Shown piece by piece: positions 25,585-34,910 of a stretch of DNA of 57,913 nucleotides. Position 1 is the stretch's first letter. Every line of letters starts with the position of its first letter. The notes under the pieces are model-generated. The model worked only from the letters and a program-made list of their open reading frames with translations. It did not search any database and was not told where the DNA came from. The stretch spans positions 1 to 57,913 of the forward strand of contig CANGHD010000005.1 of NCBI GenBank assembly GCA_947453525.1. The letters run 5' to 3'. The position numbers and the translations under genes are program-made. The DNA comes from Paracoccaceae bacterium. Its GTDB lineage: Bacteria > Pseudomonadota > Alphaproteobacteria > Rhodobacterales > Rhodobacteraceae.

Positions 25585-26457
25585 ATGATCATTCGCGAAA
25601 AACCGGGACTTTGGCAGATCTTGTTTGCCGTCAAGGGCTCTGTCCTGCCGCATATCGGGCCGACCTTGCTGACCTTCGTCGCGATCTCGGCGGCCTTGGT
25701 CGCGTTTGACCATTGGGTGATCGCCCTGCCGGAGTCGGCGGCGACACCTTTTTCGGTGCTGGGGGTGGCGCTGTCGCTGTTTCTGGGCTTTCGCAACAAC
25801 GCGGCCTACGACCGCTGGTGGGAGGCGCGCAAGCTTTGGGGTGCCTTGCTGGTCGACCTGCGGGCGCTGGCGCGCGAGGCCGATGTGTTCCTGCCCAAGT
25901 CGGAGGCGGACCGGTTGATCCGGCTAGCGCTGGCCTGTGCCCATCTGCACCGCTGCCAGTTGCGCAAGCTGCCGCCCGATGCGGCGGCGCGTATCTGGGA
26001 AAACGCTGACTCCTCCGGCGCGGCGCTGGATGCCATGTCGGCGCTTCTGGGCCAAGCGCGGCGGGCCGGGACGCTCGACGGTTTCGGGGCACGCACATTG
26101 TCGGGGCGACTGGCCTCGATGGAGCTTAACCAAGCGGAGGGCGAGCGGATTGCGGCGACGCCGCTGCCTTACGTCTACTCCCTGCTGATCTTCCGCACAG
26201 TCTATCTGTACTGCCTGCTGATCCCGCTGGCCCTGATCGGCGCGGAAGGCTGGTTGACCCCGGTCTTCACCGGCCTGATCGCCTATGTCTTTCTGGGTCT
26301 GGCGGAAGTGACCGAGGATCTGTCACACCCCTATGGTGCGACGCCAAACGCTTTGCCACTCGATGCCATTTGCCGGACGATGGAAATATCCCTGGCACCG
26401 CACTTGGGGGTTGCGGCGCCCAAGCCGCTGGCGCCACTGGATTTTTATCTGAGCTGA
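25585..26457 (+). CDS. Bestrophin-like anion channel protein
   Basis: This gene encodes 290 residues. The bestrophin/YneE family signature is present: MIIREKPGLWQILF at the start, LGVALSLFLGFRNNAAYDRW plus WEARKLWG in the first channel helix region, and FLGLAEVTEDLSHPYG near the C-terminus. Membrane helices are seen around 22-50, 55-75, 195-220 and 225-255. Bacterial members form pentameric ion channels in the inner membrane. The sequence does not tell whether this one conducts anions or cations. Confidence 0.93.
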   Translation: MIIREKPGLWQILFAVKGSVLPHIGPTLLTFVAISAALVAFDHWVIALPESAATPFSVLGVALSLFLGFRNNAAYDRWWEARKLWGALLVDLRALAREADVFLPKSEADRLIRLALACAHLHRCQLRKLPPDAAARIWENADSSGAALDAMSALLGQARRAGTLDGFGARTLSGRLASMELNQAEGERIAATPLPYVYSLLIFRTVYLYCLLIPLALIGAEGWLTPVFTGLIAYVFLGLAEVTEDLSHPYGATPNALPLDAICRTMEISLAPHLGVAAPKPLAPLDFYLS

Positions 26458-26645
26458 GTCCGGGTTGAGACCTTTCGATCCGGTCGGGCGATTGCCCAGA
26501 CCAACGGAATAGCGGCGCGAAAAGCCAGTCCGGGAATTGGCGCACCCATCGCCAAATCCGACACTGACGGGAATCCTTGCAATAAGGTCGAAATGGAACG
26601 ACCCTGAAAGCGCATTCATGATCATTCACGGCATTGGGGCGCATC

Positions 26646-28451
26646 ATGACTTTCAGATTGATTTCGACAGCTTTAGCTTCGACCCAATCGGCCACGACAT
26701 CGCTGTATGTCGCTCCGACGGGCAGTATCCTGACATTGACCGACAATTGCATCGAAAGCGTTCCCGGAGCGACAGGGGATTCTTATGGGATTGACGGAAC
26801 GGTCGTCTCGACCGGGTCCCACGCGATCTATCTTGACGCGGTCAGCGCCAGCGCGGGCAATCACACCATCAGCATCGGACAAACCGGACTGGTCAAATCG
26901 CTGAGCACCATCGCGATCTTCCTGAACGGAACGCACAACGCCGTCACCAATGCGGGCGAAATCACCGCCTATTCCGGCGCTGTTGCCAACAACAGTACCG
27001 ATTTCCTGCTGAACAACAGCGGGCTGATCACCAGCCAGATCAGCGAAGCCGTCTTCAGCGGCGGAGCGAATGCCCAGATCACCAACACCGGCCATATCAG
27101 CGGCGCGACAAATGGCATTCTCTTCAGCCCGAGCGATCATTCGCAAGTGAACAACTTTGGCGAGATCAGCGGCGCATTTCACGCCGTCGTCTCGATCAAC
27201 TCCAGTTATCTGACCATGATCAACGATGGCACGCTCAGCAGCGCGACCGGATATGTCGTGGAGTGTGACGGTGGGGTGTCCAACAGCCTGACCAACCGGG
27301 GCATCGTTCAAGGCAACTCCGGCGTTCTGATGACGGGCACCGGAAACAAGGTTGTCAATTTCGGCAGCATCCTTGGCGACACGCTGGGGGTCCTGATCAC
27401 CAACAGTTCGGCCACTGTCGTCAATCAGGGTCAGATCACCTCGGTCGGCAATGGCGTGCAGGTGACAGGCGATGGCACCAGACTGCGCAATGGTCTGGAT
27501 GGCCACATTGTCAGCAGCAATGCGGCGGGCGTGGAACTTGACGGCAAATTGGTCTCGATCAGCAATACGGGGGAGATCTCGGGCGAAGCCACCGGCGTCA
27601 CCTTTCTGGGCGATGGATGTTATATGCGCAACAGCGGCAGCGTCACCGGGCTGTCATGGGCTTTTGGTGCTTTCAATTCTGGCAACATCGGCTTCAACGA
27701 AGTCGCGCTGACCAACAGCGGCACGCTGTCGGGCAGCAACAACGCCATCATCGTCAATGACCAGACCTTCCGGTTCGACAATTCCGGCACGGTGTCGGCG
27801 CAGGGCGGTTCGGCCCTGCTGTGTACCAGCAAGGTGATCCTATACAACACAGGCACGATTGCCGGCGGCACGGCCTTTGGTGCGGATGGCTTCGCGCTGG
27901 AGTTGGGGACCAACGCCGACCAGATCCGCAACTTCGGCACGCTGCATGGCGACGCGCAATTGGGCGCGGGCAATGATGTGGTCCGCAATGGCGGCATCCT
28001 CGACGGCTCGGTGATCTTCGATCTGGGCAACGACAGCTATTTTGGCAGCGGCGGCTTTGTCGAAGGCACGGTCTTTGGCGGCGCGGGCAACGACCTGTTG
28101 CGCGGCGGCAGCCTCGATGACCGGTTGAGCGGTGGGGCGGGCCTTGACACCCTGACCGGTGGCGACGGGGCCGATGTTTTCATTTTCGCCAAGGCGCCAG
28201 AGGCAAGTGTGGGCACCAAATTCGACCGCATCACCGATTTCGTCTCGGGCGTCGACAAGATTGATCTTGCGGGCTTCATGGGAGGCGGGACGTTTCTGGG
28301 CAGCGCCGCATTCACCCATGCCGTCGATCAGGTGCGCTATGTGCAGTCCACGGGCAGCCTGACCGGCGATGTGAATGGCGATGGCAATGTGGACTGGACT
28401 GTGATCCTGCGAAATCACGCGGCCCTGACGGCGGGCGATTTTCTGTTCTGA
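26646..28451 (+). CDS. RTX-type secreted protein with tandem beta-repeats
   Basis: This gene encodes 601 residues from ATG 26646. No signal peptide is present. About residues 70-450 are made of degenerate repeats around N-S/T-G-x-I/L, such as ITNTGHISG, VNNFGEISG, ISNTGEISG and LTNSGTLSG. This pattern is typical of beta-solenoid adhesin-like proteins. Calcium-binding RTX nonapeptides follow (GGAGNDLLRGG, DRLSGGAGLDTLTGGDGADVF). The C-terminal 90 residues resemble the serralysin/M10 type I secretion domain (FDRITDFVSGVDKIDL, final FLF). Export through a type I system is likely, but no transporter genes are in the window. It is isolated and could be a surface or matrix protein. The upstream 188 bp show no clear promoter. 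Confidence 0.88.
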   Translation: MTFRLISTALASTQSATTSLYVAPTGSILTLTDNCIESVPGATGDSYGIDGTVVSTGSHAIYLDAVSASAGNHTISIGQTGLVKSLSTIAIFLNGTHNAVTNAGEITAYSGAVANNSTDFLLNNSGLITSQISEAVFSGGANAQITNTGHISGATNGILFSPSDHSQVNNFGEISGAFHAVVSINSSYLTMINDGTLSSATGYVVECDGGVSNSLTNRGIVQGNSGVLMTGTGNKVVNFGSILGDTLGVLITNSSATVVNQGQITSVGNGVQVTGDGTRLRNGLDGHIVSSNAAGVELDGKLVSISNTGEISGEATGVTFLGDGCYMRNSGSVTGLSWAFGAFNSGNIGFNEVALTNSGTLSGSNNAIIVNDQTFRFDNSGTVSAQGGSALLCTSKVILYNTGTIAGGTAFGADGFALELGTNADQIRNFGTLHGDAQLGAGNDVVRNGGILDGSVIFDLGNDSYFGSGGFVEGTVFGGAGNDLLRGGSLDDRLSGGAGLDTLTGGDGADVFIFAKAPEASVGTKFDRITDFVSGVDKIDLAGFMGGGTFLGSAAFTHAVDQVRYVQSTGSLTGDVNGDGNVDWTVILRNHAALTAGDFLF

Positions 28452-28530
28452 ACGCCTTGCCGTCCGATACTTTCCCCTGCGTGACCGCCGCCTTTGCAGA
28501 CGGCGATCAAGACCCTTCCCGGTGCAGGGT

Positions 28531-30057
28531 TCAATCCTCCTGACCCTGCCAGACGCGCAACGGACCCAAACGCGGGCTTTTCTTGGTCTGGTGACGGTCC
28601 ATCCGGCTGAGGATATCGCGCAGGAAGGTCACGGCCGCCGCCGCATGGGGGCCCTTGTTCAGCATCACGCATTCGGCGCGCTGGCTCATCGCGGCGTCCG
28701 TCACCTCGGCGCGCGAGGCTTGGCCGTCGCGGACCATGCCCTCCAGCACCTGGGTGGCCCAGATGACGGGGACTTGGGCGGCTTCACAAAGCCAGAGGAT
28801 TTCCTCCTGAATTTCCGAAAGCCGGTCAAAGCCGATCTCAACGGCCAAGTCGCCGCGTGCGATCATCACGCCGACCGGCAGGGTGCCGCCCGCCTCGAGG
28901 ATCAGGTCCGGCAGATTGTGCAGGCCAAGCGGGGTTTCGATCTTCAGGACGATGGCGGGCAGCTTCTTGCCGGGGCTGGCGCGGTCCTTCATCGCCGCGA
29001 TCAGCGAGCGGACATCCGCCACCGTCTGGACGAAGGAAAACGAGACGACATCGGCATGGCCGACCACAAAGTCCAGCGCCTGCAGATCGTCCGGCGTCAG
29101 CGCATCGACGCGCAGGTTTGATCCGGGCAGGTTGACGCCCTTCTCCGCTTTGATCTTGCCGCCCTTTTCGGGCACCCGCGTAATGGTCAGAACCGCCACT
29201 CCGTCGGTGATGTGGTCGACCCGAGCCCAGATCTTGCCGTCGTCGATCGAGACTTCGGCGCCGGGTTCCAGCGCCTCGACCAAAGCCTCGTGCGAGAGGG
29301 TGGCGCTGAACAGGCCCTTCGGGGCGTGCTTGATGTCGCGGACGAGGGCGAACTGATCGCCCACTTCAAAGACATGCTTCTCGCCGCCCGACTTCTTGCC
29401 CGCCTCGATCTCCAGCACGCGGAACTTCGGGCCGCCAAGGTCCATCGAGATCGGAAAGCGTCGCCCGGTCTTGGCCTCGATGGCGCGCAGATATGTGACC
29501 ATGCCGCCCCAAACCTCGGGACTGTCATGGGCGCAGTTGATGCGCAGGCAGTCCATGCCGGCCTCGACCAGTGCGGCGATCAGGGTGCCACCATCGGTGC
29601 CCGCCTCGGTCGGCAGGGTGACCATGACGCGGGTGCGCGGGTCACCCGGTTCCTGCGCGCCGAACAGTTCGTCGCGGCGGGCGGCCAGAACGGCCTCGCC
29701 CGCTTCAAAGTCCTTGCGGGCCGGGAAAGGCAGGGGTGCCACGCCCGCGATGCGCGACAGGGCCGCCAGCACCGCCTGAACCGAGGGGCCGACATGGGCA
29801 TCCAGCCGCCCCAGCGTCGAGAGGCCCAGGGTCGACAGGGGTCCCTGCAGGCTCGACAGATCCGCGCGGCGCAGGGCCAGCCATTCGGCCATATTGGCTG
29901 CCGAAGCGGCGAATTCCGGGCGGTGAATGCGATGAGCCCAGTCCTGCACATTGGCTGCGGCCTCGGCCTGCATCTTGGTCTGCAAGGCGATCAGTTCGGC
30001 CAAAAGGGTCGTGGCCAATTCGTGCGGGTCTTGCGAGGTCAGGGTCATCTGGTCCAT
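28531..30057 (-). CDS. Atypical pyruvate kinase
   Basis: This gene encodes 508 residues; the start may be M1 (30057) or M4 (30048). The pyruvate kinase barrel begins near residue 140 (VMVTLPTEAG, LRINCAHDSPE, SMDLGGPKFRV). It includes the B-domain region, the catalytic lysine in IVLKIETPLGLHN, IARGDLAVEIG and WATQVLEGM. It is preceded by a helical extension of about 135 residues, and the usual C-terminal allosteric domain is absent: the protein ends soon after the barrel. The nucleotide-site motif SGETA of ordinary enzymes reads NKGPH. It probably makes ATP and pyruvate from PEP without classical effector control, but activity should not be assumed. It is divergent from lysC. Confidence 0.88.
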   Translation of the reverse strand: MDQMTLTSQDPHELATTLLAELIALQTKMQAEAAANVQDWAHRIHRPEFAASAANMAEWLALRRADLSSLQGPLSTLGLSTLGRLDAHVGPSVQAVLAALSRIAGVAPLPFPARKDFEAGEAVLAARRDELFGAQEPGDPRTRVMVTLPTEAGTDGGTLIAALVEAGMDCLRINCAHDSPEVWGGMVTYLRAIEAKTGRRFPISMDLGGPKFRVLEIEAGKKSGGEKHVFEVGDQFALVRDIKHAPKGLFSATLSHEALVEALEPGAEVSIDDGKIWARVDHITDGVAVLTITRVPEKGGKIKAEKGVNLPGSNLRVDALTPDDLQALDFVVGHADVVSFSFVQTVADVRSLIAAMKDRASPGKKLPAIVLKIETPLGLHNLPDLILEAGGTLPVGVMIARGDLAVEIGFDRLSEIQEEILWLCEAAQVPVIWATQVLEGMVRDGQASRAEVTDAAMSQRAECVMLNKGPHAAAAVTFLRDILSRMDRHQTKKSPRLGPLRVWQGQED

Positions 30058-30104
30058 CCGTGACAGGGTCAGAGCAGAATTAATCCGGATGAGGGGCCGC
30101 CTTG

Positions 30105-30118
30105 TTGCGCTAGATCAA
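30105..30118. promoter_or_regulatory. Possible FNR/FnrL-type site
   Basis: TTGCG-CTAG-ATCAA fits the TTGAY-N4-RTCAA pattern in its right half and partly in its left. It lies in the divergent space between the pyruvate kinase gene and lysC, about 48 bp upstream of the former. This is a single weak match. Confidence 0.3.
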
Positions 30119-30173
30119 TGTCGGCACGATGTCACGGAAGTTTCACACATCGGTATTCCTGGGCCCGCAGTGC

Positions 30174-30201
30174 TTGCCCCTGCCCCGGCATCTGCTATGA
30201 A
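30174..30201 (+). promoter_or_regulatory. Candidate sigma70 promoter for lysC
   Basis: TTGCCC (30174-30179) and TATGAA (30196-30201) are separated by 16 bp, about 50 bp before the lysC start. Confidence 0.4.
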
Positions 30202-30251
30202 GCAGCCGATTTTGGACGAGACTGCGTGACAGCAGGAGACGGGGCGGGAAA

Positions 30252-31514
30252 ATGCCAGTTCTGGTGATGAAATTCGGTGGTACTTCGGTCGCGGACCTCT
30301 CGCGCATCGAAAACGCCGCGAAAAAGGTGCAGGCCGAGATTGCGCGGGGATATGACGTGATTGTCATCGTCTCTGCCATGTCGGGCAAGACCAATGAGCT
30401 GGTGGGCTGGGTCGAGGGCACCTCGAAGCTATACGACGCCCGAGAATATGACGCGATCGTCTCGTCGGGCGAGAATGTGACGGCGGGCCTTCTGGCGCTG
30501 CGCTTGCAGGAAAATGGCGTGCCGGCGCGGTCCTGGCAGGGCTGGCAGGTGCCGATCAACACGACTTCGGCGCATTCCTCGGCGCGGTTTGTCTCGATCC
30601 CGCGTGGGAATATCGACGCCAAGTTCGCCGAAGGCTTCAAGGTTGCCGTGGTGGCAGGCTTCCAGGGCGTCAGCGCCGAGGGGCGGATCACCACGCTGGG
30701 GCGCGGCGGGTCTGACACCACCGCCGTGGCCTTTGCGGCGGCCTTTGCGGCGGAGCGCTGCGACATTTATACGGACGTTGATGGGGTCTATACCACCGAC
30801 CCGCGCGTGTCGGAAAAGGCCCGCAAGCTCGACAAGATCGCCTATGAGGAAATGCTGGAACTGGCCTCACTGGGGGCCAAGGTGCTGCAAACCCGCTCGG
30901 TCGAACTGGCGATGCGCTACAAGGTGCGGCTGCGCGTCTTGTCCTCGTTCGAGGATACGGATGAGACTTCGGGAACTTTGGTCTGCGACGAGGATGAAAT
31001 CATGGAATCGAAAGTCGTCTCTGGCGTGGCCTTCAGCCGCGATGAAGCGAAAATGACGCTGGTGCGGGTGGAAGACCGGCCGGGGATTGCCGCCGCCATC
31101 TTCGGGCCCTTGGCGGATGCCGGGGTGAACGTCGACATGATCGTGCAGAACATCAGCGAGCAGGCCGATCCATCCGACAAGCGCGCCTATACCGACATGA
31201 CCTTCTCCTGCCCGACCAATCAGGTCCTGCGCGCCAAGAAGGCGATCGAAGAGGCCCAAGCCGCAGGCAAGTTCGCCTATGCCCAGCTGATTACGGACAG
31301 CGATGTGTCCAAGGTTTCGGTCGTGGGCATCGGGATGCGCAGCCATGCCGGGGTGGCGGCCAAGATGTTCGCTTCGTTGGCGGCAGAGAATGTGAACATC
31401 AAGGTCATTGCCACCTCCGAGATCAAGATCTCGGTCCTGATCGACCGCAAGTACATGGAACTGGCGGTTCAGGCGCTGCACGACGCTTTTGATCTGGACA
31501 AGGCGAACACCTGA
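30252..31514 (+). CDS. lysC: Aspartate kinase
   Basis: This gene encodes 420 residues from ATG 30252. The enzyme phosphorylates aspartate at the head of lysine, threonine and methionine synthesis. The N-terminal VLVMKFGGTSVAD, the substrate region SSGENVTAGLLAL, and GRGGSDTTAVAFAAAF with IYTDVDGVYTTDPR are intact. Two ACT domains fill about 265-415 (VRVEDRPGIAAAIFGPLAD, VGIGMRSHAGVAAKMFASLA) and provide feedback control, usually by lysine and threonine. A purine-rich GGAG site is a little far upstream (around 30236). ptsP lies downstream on the same strand, separated by a convergent hypothetical gene. Confidence 0.97.
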   Translation: MPVLVMKFGGTSVADLSRIENAAKKVQAEIARGYDVIVIVSAMSGKTNELVGWVEGTSKLYDAREYDAIVSSGENVTAGLLALRLQENGVPARSWQGWQVPINTTSAHSSARFVSIPRGNIDAKFAEGFKVAVVAGFQGVSAEGRITTLGRGGSDTTAVAFAAAFAAERCDIYTDVDGVYTTDPRVSEKARKLDKIAYEEMLELASLGAKVLQTRSVELAMRYKVRLRVLSSFEDTDETSGTLVCDEDEIMESKVVSGVAFSRDEAKMTLVRVEDRPGIAAAIFGPLADAGVNVDMIVQNISEQADPSDKRAYTDMTFSCPTNQVLRAKKAIEEAQAAGKFAYAQLITDSDVSKVSVVGIGMRSHAGVAAKMFASLAAENVNIKVIATSEIKISVLIDRKYMELAVQALHDAFDLDKANT

Positions 31515-31548
31515 GAGGCTGCATGGGTCGCAACCCGAGCCCTGTGTC

Positions 31549-32187
31549 TCAGACCCCACCCGCAATCGTCTGATAGGCGGCGCGGCGTTCCTTTGACCCT
31601 TCGCTGGACCGCAGCAGCACAATTCTGGTTTCGCTGACAATCGCGGCCGCCTTGGCGTTGACCTTGGCGGGGTCCGCCACAGCGGTCAGCGCGCGATGCG
31701 AGTGGCCATTCGCAGTGCTGACCTTGGTGGGTGGCTTGGCGGCATCGGCATTGGCGGTTGCCAGCGCGTGCAGGTTGTCCGACGCCTCCATAAGCGCCTT
31801 GCGTGCGGCAGCATAGCCGCCCCTGGCAGGCAGGGCCTTGGCAGCGGCCTTATACTGGTCGCTCAGGCAATCGGCCTTGTAGGTCGGGTCAAGGCCAGAG
31901 TTGCAAAACCTTGTGCCCTGCGAGAGATCTTCGGCCACCGCATCGGTTTCCTCTTCGGTGATGCCCATCGCGTCTGCGGGCAAATCTTGGGCAACCAAGG
32001 CCGGATCGTCAGGCGGTGGGCTGTCATCGGATGCCTCATCTTGCACCAAAAGCAGGAATACCCCGCCAGATCGCAGATCAGCGTGGGGCGCGACGGAATT
32101 GAACACCGAGGGGAGATGGGCAAAGCCCATCAAAGGCCAGACAAGACCCGCCATCACGGACAGCACGAGCACCTTTTTCTGCGGCAT
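31549..32187 (-). CDS. Hypothetical membrane-anchored or exported protein
   Basis: This gene encodes 212 residues. ATG 32185-32187 (MPQKKVLVLSVMAGLVWPLM) is chosen with AAAGGGC upstream; the frame continues further but with unlikely composition. The N-terminal hydrophobic stretch is a signal anchor or signal peptide. It is followed by an acidic linker (DEASDDSPPPDD), a segment with two cysteines (FCNSGLD, DCLSDQY), then a helical Ala-rich part. I do not recognise a family. The codon pattern in the gene body is less GC-biased than in its neighbours. It sits alone between lysC and ptsP on the opposite strand. Confidence 0.65.
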   Translation of the reverse strand: MPQKKVLVLSVMAGLVWPLMGFAHLPSVFNSVAPHADLRSGGVFLLLVQDEASDDSPPPDDPALVAQDLPADAMGITEEETDAVAEDLSQGTRFCNSGLDPTYKADCLSDQYKAAAKALPARGGYAAARKALMEASDNLHALATANADAAKPPTKVSTANGHSHRALTAVADPAKVNAKAAAIVSETRIVLLRSSEGSKERRAAYQTIAGGV

Positions 32188-32458
32188 GCCAAATAGCCCT
32201 TTGCGGTTTGATCGGAGCCTGACTTCTGATCCTAAAAGCTGGTCTTCAAAAAAGCAATCAGAGGCAATACCAGCCTGCCAGATGACCAAACCCCCGACAA
32301 ACCGCGACTTTTTGCGAAGAAACGACGATTTGGCGACAGAGTGCCGCAAAAACTGTTGACCTGCCCCTTTCCGAATGCGCCGAAGACGGTGATAAAGGTC
32401 AAAGGGCCTAGCGTTTCCGGCGGGCAATTGAATTTAGGCACCGAACGGGGGGAACCAG

Positions 32459-34696
32459 ATGGGCGAACGGAGGGAAAGCGACAGCCGCAAGCTTTTGCGC
32501 CGGTTGCGCGACGTTCTCGGCACGCCCGCCAAGGGGCAGGAACGCCTGGACCGGATCACGCATATCATCGCGGATTCGATGGGGACAGAGGTCTGTTCGA
32601 TTTACCTCTTTCGCGACTCGGACACTTTGGAGTTGTGCGCGACCGAAGGACTGAAGAAAGAAGCCGTGCACAAGACCCGGATGAAGCTGGGCGAGGGGCT
32701 TGTGGGCCGGGTGGCGCGGCTCGGACAGCCGGTGAACACGGCAAACGCGCCCGCTGAGAAGGGCTTTCGCTTCATGCCCGAGACGGGGGAGGAGATTTAC
32801 TCCTCTTTCCTGGGTGTGCCGATCCAGCGGGTCGGTGAAAAACTGGGCGTGCTGGTGCTGCAATCAAAAACTGCGCGCAGCTATGCCGAAGAGGATATCG
32901 ACGCCATCGAAGTCGTGGCGATGGTGCTGGCCGAGATGGCGGAACTCGGTGCCTTTGGCAATGACGCGGGCCTTGCCCTGCACCGCCAGCCAATGCTGTT
33001 TCGCGGCACCACCGGACAGGAAGGTGCCTGCGAGGGCCGGGTCTGGTTGCACGAACCGCGTGTGGTCGTCACCAATCCGGTGGCCGATGATCCCTTGCTG
33101 GAGATTGACCGGATCCGCGATGCGGTGGGGGTGCTGCGCGTCTCGGTTGATGACCTTCTGGCGGCGGAAAGCCTCGACAAGGAACAGAAAGCCGTGCTGG
33201 AGGCCTACCGCATGTTCGCCCATTCGCGCGGCTGGCTGCGCCGGATGGAGGAGGATATCCAGCGCGGCCTGTCGGCGGAAGCGGCGGTCGAGAAGGAACA
33301 ATCGGCGGCACGGAACCGTCTGGAGCAGGTCGAGGATGCCTATCTGCGCGAGCGGTTGCATGATCTGGACGACTTGTCCAACCGCCTGCTGCGCATCCTG
33401 ACCGGTCAGGGGCGCGATACCGGCGCCGCCATGCCGGAAAATCCGGTGCTGGTGGCAAGGAACATCGGGCCGGCGGAACTTCTGGAGTACGGTCGCAAGC
33501 TGAAGGGCGTGGTGCTGGAGGAAGGCTCGGTCGGATCACATGCCGCTGTCGTGGCGCGGGCGCTGGCCATCCCGATGGTGATCCATGCCAAGGGCATTAC
33601 GGCCGAGGCGCTGAACGGCAATGCCATTCTGGTCGACGGGGATCAGGGCATTGTCCATCTGCGGCCCGAGGAAACCATTGCGCGGTCGTTCCGCGACAAG
33701 ATCGCCATGCAGGCCGAGGCGCAGACGCGCTATGCCTCCTTGCGCGACCTGCCTGCCGTCACGCTGGACGGGGTGCGGGTGGAGTTGCTGATGAATGCCG
33801 GGCTGATGGCCGACCTGCCCTCGCTGGTGGGCTCGGGCGCGGAAGGCGTGGGGCTGTTCCGCACCGAGTTGCAATTCCTGATCCGCAACAAGATGCCACA
33901 GCGGGCGGAATTGGCCAGTCTGTACGCCCGCGTCATGGATGCGGCCAAGGGGCGTCCGGTGGCGTTTCGCACGCTGGATATCGGGTCGGACAAGGTGCTT
34001 CCTTACATGAAGCCCAATGACGAACCCAACCCGGCGATGGGCTGGCGGGCGATCCGGGTCGGGCTGGATAAGCCGGGCGTGTTGCGGATGCAGGTGCAGG
34101 CCCTGCTGCGCGCGGCCAATGGGCGGCCCCTGCAGATCATGTTCCCCTTCGTCAGCGAATTCGGCGAGTTCAAAGCCGCGCGCTCCCATGTCCTGCGCGA
34201 AATCCACCGCGAGCGCAGTCTGGACCATGTGGTGCCCGAAGACGTGCAGATCGGCGCCATGCTGGAAATGCCCTCGCTGGCCTATGCGCCGGATGATTTC
34301 TTCCGGCTGGCGGATTTCATCAGCATCGGTGGCAATGACCTGAAGCAGTTCTTCTTTGCGGCGGACCGCGAGAATGAACGGGTGCGCAAGCGCTATGACG
34401 TACTGAACGTGTCGTTCCTGAACTTCATCGAACATGTCGTCCGGCGTTGCGCGCCCTATGGCACAAAACTGTCGTTCTGCGGCGAGGATGCCGGCCGTCC
34501 GGTCGAAGCCTTGGCACTGGCTGCCGTCGGGCTGCGGGTCATGTCGATGCGGCCTGCCTCGATCGGGCCGGTGAAGGAACTGCTGCGGGTGGCCGATCTC
34601 GCGGCGGCGCGGGTGGTGATGGATCAGGCGCGGGACGACGGCGCGGAATCGGTGCGCCCGGCGCTGATGGACTATCTGGCGGGACTGGACGTCTGA
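32459..34696 (+). CDS. ptsP: PTS-Ntr enzyme I (PEP-protein phosphotransferase)
   Basis: This gene encodes 745 residues from ATG 32459, with a purine-rich GGGGGGAA site upstream. An N-terminal GAF domain (about 18-155; SMGTEVCSIYLF, GEGLVGRVARLGQPVN) precedes the enzyme I part. The phospho-accepting histidine is His361 in GSVGSHAAVVARAL. The PEP-binding barrel has GVGLFRTELQFL, RTLDIGSDKVLPYMK and GGNDLKQFFFAADR, and the C-terminus has FCGEDAGRP. It takes phosphate from PEP and feeds the nitrogen PTS (NPr, EIIA-Ntr), which controls potassium, nitrogen and carbon balance. The GAF domain in family members senses glutamine or 2-oxoglutarate. No other pts genes are here. Confidence 0.95.
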   Translation: MGERRESDSRKLLRRLRDVLGTPAKGQERLDRITHIIADSMGTEVCSIYLFRDSDTLELCATEGLKKEAVHKTRMKLGEGLVGRVARLGQPVNTANAPAEKGFRFMPETGEEIYSSFLGVPIQRVGEKLGVLVLQSKTARSYAEEDIDAIEVVAMVLAEMAELGAFGNDAGLALHRQPMLFRGTTGQEGACEGRVWLHEPRVVVTNPVADDPLLEIDRIRDAVGVLRVSVDDLLAAESLDKEQKAVLEAYRMFAHSRGWLRRMEEDIQRGLSAEAAVEKEQSAARNRLEQVEDAYLRERLHDLDDLSNRLLRILTGQGRDTGAAMPENPVLVARNIGPAELLEYGRKLKGVVLEEGSVGSHAAVVARALAIPMVIHAKGITAEALNGNAILVDGDQGIVHLRPEETIARSFRDKIAMQAEAQTRYASLRDLPAVTLDGVRVELLMNAGLMADLPSLVGSGAEGVGLFRTELQFLIRNKMPQRAELASLYARVMDAAKGRPVAFRTLDIGSDKVLPYMKPNDEPNPAMGWRAIRVGLDKPGVLRMQVQALLRAANGRPLQIMFPFVSEFGEFKAARSHVLREIHRERSLDHVVPEDVQIGAMLEMPSLAYAPDDFFRLADFISIGGNDLKQFFFAADRENERVRKRYDVLNVSFLNFIEHVVRRCAPYGTKLSFCGEDAGRPVEALALAAVGLRVMSMRPASIGPVKELLRVADLAAARVVMDQARDDGAESVRPALMDYLAGLDV

Positions 34697-34716
34697 GGCC
34701 AACGCCTTTGGTCGGC

Positions 34717-34763
34717 ACCCGGGGAGGTTTCACACCTCCCCGGACCCTTCCTTGGGATATTTG
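34717..34763 (-). repeat. Dispersed CAAATATCC hairpin repeat, copy 4
   Basis: Read on the minus strand, CAAATATCCCAAGG is followed by the TGTGAAA hairpin with CCGGGGAGG and CCTCCCCGG arms. It starts about 20 bp after the ptsP stop and could help terminate ptsP. Confidence 0.75.
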
Positions 34764-34855
34764 CGCAGTGTGAATGGGCGGCCGGGGGGGGGGATTTTCG
34801 TCTGGTGCGTGATTGTGCTTCTGGATTGGACAAGGCAATTCCCGGGGTGCTTTGC

Positions 34856-34884
34856 TTGCGGTTTTCAGTGGAGTCCTGTCTGAT
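34856..34884 (+). promoter_or_regulatory. Weak candidate promoter for glcB
   Basis: TTGCGG and TCTGAT are separated by 17 bp, ending 26 bp before the glcB start. Each hexamer matches the consensus only partly. Confidence 0.28.
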
Positions 34885-34910
34885 AGAACGACCCTATATG
34901 GAGAAGTGCC

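Noticed and set aside
26646-28451. Classical autotransporter
   Set aside because: The repeats look like a passenger domain, but there is no signal peptide and no C-terminal beta-barrel; RTX repeats and a type I secretion end are present instead.
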